DNA of 10,896 nt from VRUE01 sp046733275 (lineage in GTDB: Bacteria > Actinomycetota > Thermoleophilia > Solirubrobacterales > 70-9), in contig JBKPOW010000031.1 of assembly GCA_046733275.1 (NCBI GenBank), forward strand, positions 1 through 10,896, given 5' to 3'. The position numbers and the translations under genes were made by a program. Shown here in pieces: positions 6,653-10,896 of this stretch. How positions within the stretch are numbered: the stretch's first letter is position 1; each line of letters starts with the position of its first letter. The notes under the pieces are model-generated. The model saw only the letters and a list, made by a program, of their open reading frames with translations. It had not been told where the DNA came from and made no database searches.

Positions 6653-7971
6653 GCGACCTCTACTCGCAGCTGGTCAACTCGCCGCCGGGGCGGCTGATCG
6701 CCCCCCGCATCGGCCTTCCCCGCCCGGCGAAGCTCGAGCGCCGCTCCTCCAACGGTGTCGGCGGCGCCGGCCCGGTCCTGCTCGGCGCCGCCCCCGGCGG
6801 CCGCCTCGGCAGGCAGGTCGAGCGCGTCCTCGGTGAGATCGGCGCACCACGCCCACAGAAGTCCGACAGCCCCGTCCACGGCCTCGTCTTCGACGCCTCC
6901 GGCATCTCCGACTCGACCGCGCTGGTCGAGCTGCAGCGCTTCTTCCACCCCAACGTCAAGCGGGTCGAGACCTCCGGCCGCGTCGTCGTCCTCGGCACGT
7001 CGCCGGCCGGGCTGCCGCCCCGGGCAGCGACTGCGCAGCGGGCACTGGAGGGCTTCACCCGCTCGCTGGGCAAGGAGATCGGCTGCGGCATCGCCGTGCA
7101 GCTCATCTACGTCGCCGAGGGCGCCGAGGACCAGATCGACTCGACTCTGCGCTTCCTCCTCTCCCCCCGCTCCGCCTACGTCTCGGGCCAGGTGGTCCGC
7201 GTGGACAAGGGCGTCGCCGAGGCTGCCGAGATCGATTGGGAGCGGCCGCTCGCCGGCCGGCGAGCGCTGGTCACCGGCGCCTCGCGCGGGATCGGCGAGG
7301 CGATCGCCGAGACCCTGCGCCGCGACGGCGCCGAGCTGGTGCTGCTCGACGTCCCCGCCCTCGCCGGCGACCTCAGCGCGGTCGCCAAGCGGCTCGACGC
7401 GGAGACGATCGAGCTCGACATCACCGCGGAGGACGCGCCGGCGACGATCGCCGAGCGCCTCTCCGGCGGCGTCGACGTCGTCGTCCACAACGCCGGCGTC
7501 ACCCGCGACCGCACGATCGCCAAGATGCCCGAGGATCGCTGGACCTCGCTGTTGGAGATCAACCTCTGCAGCGAGGAGCGGATAAACGACGAGCTGCTGA
7601 GCCGCGACCTGCTGCGCGAGAACGGCCGCATAGTCTGCGTCTCCTCGATGAGCGGCATCGCCGGCAACTCGGGCCAGACCAACTACGCCACCTCGAAGGC
7701 GGGCGTGATCGGCATGGTCGAAGCCCTGGCGCCCGAGCTGGCCAAGCGCAGGGCGACGATCAACGCGGTCGCCCCCGGCTTCATCGAGACGCAGATGACC
7801 GAGGCGATGCCGATCGCGATCCGCGAAGCCGGCCGCCGCATGAACAGCATGTCGCAGGGCGGCCTGCCGGTCGACGTCGCCGAGACGATCGCCTGGTTCG
7901 CCGGTCCGGCTTCGACCGGGGTCAACGGCAACGTAGTCCGTGTCTGCGGGCAGAGCCTGTTGGGAGCCTGA
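6649..7971 (+). CDS. fabG4: Two-domain 3-oxoacyl-thioester reductase, FabG4-like
   Basis: Short-chain dehydrogenase of the high-molecular-weight FabG class, reducing 3-oxoacyl-CoA/ACP to the (R)-3-hydroxyacyl form. At 440 residues it is close to M. tuberculosis FabG4 (about 454) and far longer than ordinary FabG (about 245). Residues 1 to about 200 form a degenerate Rossmann/flavodoxin-like domain without a glycine motif. The catalytic domain begins near 200: TGASRGIG at 209-216, Asn305 (EINL), Ser333 in VSSMSG, and Tyr346/Lys350 in NYATSKAG. The Ser-Tyr-Lys spacing equals that of E. coli FabG. ATG 6649 overlaps the thiolase stop by four bases, and its own TGA shares a base with the dehydratase start, so it is inside a coupled operon. 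The M. tuberculosis enzyme prefers NADH; cofactor use here was not deduced. Confidence 0.92.
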   Translation: MSDLYSQLVNSPPGRLIAPRIGLPRPAKLERRSSNGVGGAGPVLLGAAPGGRLGRQVERVLGEIGAPRPQKSDSPVHGLVFDASGISDSTALVELQRFFHPNVKRVETSGRVVVLGTSPAGLPPRAATAQRALEGFTRSLGKEIGCGIAVQLIYVAEGAEDQIDSTLRFLLSPRSAYVSGQVVRVDKGVAEAAEIDWERPLAGRRALVTGASRGIGEAIAETLRRDGAELVLLDVPALAGDLSAVAKRLDAETIELDITAEDAPATIAERLSGGVDVVVHNAGVTRDRTIAKMPEDRWTSLLEINLCSEERINDELLSRDLLRENGRIVCVSSMSGIAGNSGQTNYATSKAGVIGMVEALAPELAKRRATINAVAPGFIETQMTEAMPIAIREAGRRMNSMSQGGLPVDVAETIAWFAGPASTGVNGNVVRVCGQSLLGA

Positions 7972-8930
7972 TGGCGACGCGTACGCTCGACAGCTCCCCA
8001 GCGATCCTGCCGCTCTACGCGCGCGCGGCGGCGCCGCTGATCCCCGGCGCCTCGCTGCTGCCCTTCGTCCCCGGCCGCGGCAGGGACGTCCCCGAGCTCG
8101 AGCTGGACCTCGCCCACGTGCGGCCCGACCCCGAGAAGGTCGCCGCCTACGCCAAGGTCTGCGGCTTCGCCCTGCGCGACCAGCTGCCGCCGACCTACCC
8201 GCACCTGCTCGCCTTCCCGCTGCACATGGCGGTGATGGCCGACGGCTCGTTCCCATTCGGCGCGGTCGGCCTCGTCCACGTCGAGAACCGGATTGTCCAG
8301 CACCGGCCGCTCGGCCTCCATGAGGAATTGAAAATCTGCGTACGACCGACGAGCTTGCAGCCGCACAAGCGCGGTCGCACCTTCGGCCTCGTCACCGAGG
8401 TCTGGGCCGGGCGACAGAAGGCCTGGGAGTCGGTCAGCACGATGCTGCGCCGCGGCAGCGGCAAGGCCGACGGCGCGCAGCCGTCCCGGTCGCAGGCATC
8501 CGAGCGGAAAGGGAAGGGGAGCGACGAGGACCCGGACTTGACCGTGAGCGCCGAGTGGCGGCTCGGCGGCGACCTCGGCCGCCGCTACGGCGCCGTCTCC
8601 GGCGACCGCAACCCGATCCACATGCACTCGCTGACGGCGAGGCCGCTCGGCTTCCCCGGCGCGATCGCGCACGGCATGTGGACCAAGGCGCGCTGTCTGG
8701 CGGCGCTCGAGGGACGGCTGCCCGACGCCTTCGCCGTCGACGTCCGCTTCCGCAAACCGATCCGCCTGCGCGGCAGGGTCGAGTTCCTCGACGACGCCGA
8801 CGGCGAGACGATCCACTTCGCGGTGCGCGACGCAAAGCGCCACACCCCCCACCTCGACGGCGTCGTCGAGCCGGTCGAGGGGAAGACGAAGCCAACGAAA
8901 GCACCCAAGACCAGCGGGAGGCAAAAGTGA
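7971..8930 (+). CDS. htdX: MaoC-like (R)-3-hydroxyacyl-thioester dehydratase, HtdX-like
   Basis: Interconverts (R)-3-hydroxyacyl and trans-2-enoyl thioesters. The 319-residue product contains the hydratase-2 motif in its second half, YGAVSGDRNPIHMHSLTA followed by GFPGAIAHGMW, with catalytic Asp212 and His217. The N-terminal half, residues 1-160, fits a second, non-catalytic hotdog domain. The halves are joined by a charged, low-complexity linker near 163-190 rich in Lys, Arg, Ser and Glu. The ATG at 7971 is set by the one-base overlap with the fabG4-like stop. In M. tuberculosis HtdX (Rv0241c) is the direct neighbour of FabG4. The C-terminus is Lys-rich and probably disordered. The dehydratase family is certain; chain-length preference is unknown. 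Confidence 0.9.
   Translation: MATRTLDSSPAILPLYARAAAPLIPGASLLPFVPGRGRDVPELELDLAHVRPDPEKVAAYAKVCGFALRDQLPPTYPHLLAFPLHMAVMADGSFPFGAVGLVHVENRIVQHRPLGLHEELKICVRPTSLQPHKRGRTFGLVTEVWAGRQKAWESVSTMLRRGSGKADGAQPSRSQASERKGKGSDEDPDLTVSAEWRLGGDLGRRYGAVSGDRNPIHMHSLTARPLGFPGAIAHGMWTKARCLAALEGRLPDAFAVDVRFRKPIRLRGRVEFLDDADGETIHFAVRDAKRHTPHLDGVVEPVEGKTKPTKAPKTSGRQK
8916..8921 (+). promoter_or_regulatory. Ribosome binding site deciding the GTG start at 8927
   Basis: GGGAGG stands five bases before GTG 8927, and the GTG overlaps the dehydratase TGA as GTGA. This argues against the much longer open frame that continues upstream to 8555 inside the dehydratase gene. Confidence 0.75.
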
Positions 8931-10264
8931 ACGGCAACGGCAAGGGCGGCGGAGTCGCCGAGCGCAGCATGGGCTTCGGCCTGCGAGCGCTGAACTGGCT
9001 CGCCGGCTCGGACCTGCTCGATCGGATCCGCATGCGCAAACAGGTCGAGCGGGCGCTCTTCCAGGGCACCAAGGGCGGCTTCCGCACCGCGACCGCCGCC
9101 GGCCGCACCTTCAGGGCGGCGCAGAAGCTGGGCAAACCGGCGCGCCAGGCGACGGGCAAGCCGCGCAGCCTCTTCGACATCAGCCCCGACGACGAGCAGC
9201 AGATGTTCCAGGAGGCGGTGCGCGACTTCGCCGAGGCGAAGGTGCGACCGGCCGCGCAGGCGGCCGACGCGGAGCGCAAGACCCCGGCCGAGCTGGTGTC
9301 CCAGGCGAGCGAGCTCGGCGTCAACATGCTCGGCATCCCCGAGGAGCTGGGCGGGGTGATGCACGAGCAGGCGGCGACGACCAGCGCCCTGGTCGGCGAG
9401 GCGCTCGGCCGCGGCGACATTGGGATCGCCTACGCGGTCCTCGCCCCCGGCGCGGTCGCGACCGCGATCGGCCACTGGGGCAGCGCCGAGCAGGAGGCGA
9501 CCTACCTGCCGGCCTTCAGCGGCGAGGACGCCCCCGCCGCGGCGCTGGCGATGCTCGAGCCGCGACCGCTCTTCGACCCGCTGAAGCCGGCGACCACCGC
9601 CCGCCGCGACGGTGAGGACTGGGTCCTCGACGGGGCCAAGTCGCTCGTCGCCCGCGCGACCGAGTGCGAGCTCTTCCTCGTCGCCGCCGCGGTGGAAGGC
9701 AAGGACCCGGCCCTGTTTGTGATCGAGTCGGGGGCCAAGGGCCTCTCGGTGCAGGACGAGCCGGCGATGGGCCTGCGGCCTGCCGCCACCGGGCGGCTCC
9801 TGCTCGAGGGCGTGCGCCTGCCCGGCGACGCGCTGCTCGGCCAGGGCAGGCGCGAGGACTACGTCGAGTGCGTGCAGCGGGCGCGGATCGCCTGGTGCTC
9901 GCTCGCCGTCGGCGCCGCCCAGGCGGTGCTCGACTACGTCATCCCCTACGTCAAGGAGCGCACCGCTTTCGGCGAACCGATCTCCAACCGCCAGGCGGTC
10001 GCCTTCGCCGTCTCCGACATCGGCATCGAGAGCGAATCCATGCGGCTCGCGACCTACCGCGCTGCCAGCCGCGCCGACCAGGGCCAGGAGTTCGCCCGCG
10101 AGGCGGCGCTGGCGCGCAAGCTCTGCGCCGCCAAGGGGATGCAGATCGGCTCCGAAGGGGTGCAGCTGCTCGGCGGCCACGGCTTCGTCAAGGAGCACCC
10201 GGTCGAGCGCTGGTACCGAGACCTCCGCGCAGCGGGCGTGATGGAGGGCGCCCTGCTCGTCTAG
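8927..10264 (+). CDS. Acyl-CoA dehydrogenase-family protein, degenerate subunit type
   Basis: Acyl-CoA dehydrogenase family member of 445 residues, expected to oxidise acyl-CoA to enoyl-CoA with FAD or to partner an active subunit. The first 75 or so residues are a basic, amphipathic extension before the family's N-terminal helical domain (DDEQQMFQEAVRDFAEAKVRP). In the middle domain the usual TEPxAGSD flavin/substrate motif is replaced by LEPRPLFDP at 210-218, without the Thr and the GSD. The C-terminal domain keeps RTAFGEPISNRQAVAFAVSDI, EGVQLLGGHGF and HPVERWYRDLR. The protein ends at GVMEGALLV: Glu440 can align with the catalytic Glu of the IYEGT motif, but the usual closing helix after it is missing. 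Next to the canonical-looking second dehydrogenase this suggests the partner subunit of a heterotetramer, as known for mycobacterial FadE pairs. Alternatively it is a divergent but active homomeric enzyme. Confidence 0.85.
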   Translation: MNGNGKGGGVAERSMGFGLRALNWLAGSDLLDRIRMRKQVERALFQGTKGGFRTATAAGRTFRAAQKLGKPARQATGKPRSLFDISPDDEQQMFQEAVRDFAEAKVRPAAQAADAERKTPAELVSQASELGVNMLGIPEELGGVMHEQAATTSALVGEALGRGDIGIAYAVLAPGAVATAIGHWGSAEQEATYLPAFSGEDAPAAALAMLEPRPLFDPLKPATTARRDGEDWVLDGAKSLVARATECELFLVAAAVEGKDPALFVIESGAKGLSVQDEPAMGLRPAATGRLLLEGVRLPGDALLGQGRREDYVECVQRARIAWCSLAVGAAQAVLDYVIPYVKERTAFGEPISNRQAVAFAVSDIGIESESMRLATYRAASRADQGQEFAREAALARKLCAAKGMQIGSEGVQLLGGHGFVKEHPVERWYRDLRAAGVMEGALLV

Positions 10265-10291
10265 GGCGCGCCCGCGAGCGAAAGCAGAACC

Positions 10292-10896
10292 ATGATCAAT
10301 CTCGAGATACCGAAGAAGTTCAGGCCCCTGGCCAGCCAGGCCAACCAGGTCGCGACCGAGGTCTTCCGACCGATCTCGCGCAAGTACGACGAGGCCGAGC
10401 ACTCCTACCCGAAGGAGCTCGACATGCTCGCCTCGCTGATCGACGGGATGAACGAGGGCTCCGACATCGGCGGCGCCGGTGCCGCCGGCGTGCGCCGCGA
10501 TGCGAGCAACGACGGCGACGGCGGCAACCGCAACGGCTCCAACCTCTCCACCGTGCTCGGCATCATCGAGCTCTGCTGGGGCGACGTCGGCCTGCTGCTC
10601 TCGATGCCCCGCCAGGGCCTCGGCAACTCGGCGATCGCCTCGGTGGCGAGCGACGAGCAGCTCGAGCACTACGGCGGCAAGTGGGCGGCGATGGCGATCA
10701 CCGAGCCCGAGGCGGGCTCCGACTCGGCCGCGATCCGCACCACGGCCGAGCTCGACGGCGACGAGTACGTGCTCAACGGCGAGAAGATCTTCGTCACCTC
10801 GGGCGACCGCGCCGACCTGATCGTCGTCTGGGCCTCGCTCGACCCCTCCAAAGGCCGGGCGGCGATCAAGTCGTTCATCGTCGAGCGCGACAACCC
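10292..10896 (+). CDS. Acyl-CoA dehydrogenase-family protein, N-terminal part (runs off right edge)
   Basis: The first 201 full codons of a second acyl-CoA dehydrogenase, 27 bases after the first and likely in the same transcript. It starts MINLEIPKKFRPLASQANQ. The N-terminal domain has VFRPISRKYDEAEHSYPKE. A Gly/Asn/Asp-rich loop at about 55-80 lies where many relatives have the VPEEYGG turn. The canonical middle-domain motif ITEPEAGSD is at 136-144, followed by YVLNGEKIFVTSGDRADLIVVWA, so FAD and substrate binding look intact here, unlike in the preceding protein. The catalytic Glu would lie beyond the window. ATG 10292 is the first suitable start; the upstream AAAGCAGAACC is a poor ribosome binding site. 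A role with the preceding gene as second subunit is inference. Confidence 0.88.
   Translation, partial: MINLEIPKKFRPLASQANQVATEVFRPISRKYDEAEHSYPKELDMLASLIDGMNEGSDIGGAGAAGVRRDASNDGDGGNRNGSNLSTVLGIIELCWGDVGLLLSMPRQGLGNSAIASVASDEQLEHYGGKWAAMAITEPEAGSDSAAIRTTAELDGDEYVLNGEKIFVTSGDRADLIVVWASLDPSKGRAAIKSFIVERDN

Noticed and set aside
6343..10669. Very long minus-strand open frames (637 and 694 residues) opposite the lipid operon
   Set aside because: They are GC-driven antisense shadows, low-complexity Arg/Ala or Val/Leu/Gly rich, and they cross several well-supported genes and their junctions.

Overview
This is a high-GC, gene-dense bacterial window with GTG and TTG starts next to ATG and tightly overlapping genes. 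The gene content looks actinobacterial: a fused PabA-PabB, and a thiolase / two-domain FabG4-type reductase / HtdX-type dehydratase / acyl-CoA dehydrogenase cluster resembling the M. tuberculosis Rv0241c-Rv0244c neighbourhood. The class Thermoleophilia (Solirubrobacterales-like) is my best guess, from impression only. I see no tRNA, rRNA, CRISPR array, transposase or phage gene. No stretch over 300 bases lacks a gene.

Region 1 (1-2752) makes p-aminobenzoate for folate. On the minus strand lies a bifunctional PabA-PabB fusion that runs off the left edge: glutamine amidotransferase, then a linker, then the chorismate-utilising domain. Divergent from it on the plus strand is a short class IV PLP lyase, PabC. 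The two start codons are only 9 bp apart. The PabA-PabB linker contains a roughly 91-bp composite palindrome that looks like a small inserted element read through in frame. It is the most unusual structure in the window.

Region 2 (2837-5216) is a three-gene, translationally coupled unit: a succinyl-CoA synthetase-family beta subunit, its alpha subunit, and an 81-residue single-cluster ferredoxin-like protein. Both internal junctions are one-base stop/start overlaps embedded in the same 14-nt sequence. A strong hairpin separates pabC from this unit.

Region 3 (5357-10896) begins after a 140-bp gap that contains a dyad. It encodes an acyl-CoA cycle: FadA2/FadI-like thiolase, FabG4-like 3-oxoacyl reductase, HtdX/MaoC-like (R)-specific dehydratase, and two consecutive acyl-CoA dehydrogenase-family proteins. 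The second runs off the right edge. The first four genes overlap by 1 to 4 nt and are probably co-transcribed. The first dehydrogenase has a degenerate middle-domain motif and a shortened C-terminus, and the second has the canonical motif. A two-subunit (heteromeric) dehydrogenase is therefore plausible. Together region 3 carries every step type of a fatty acyl-CoA cycle, with reductase and dehydratase of the (R)-3-hydroxyacyl type. Whether the CoA ligase-ferredoxin unit feeds or serves this cycle is inference from adjacency.
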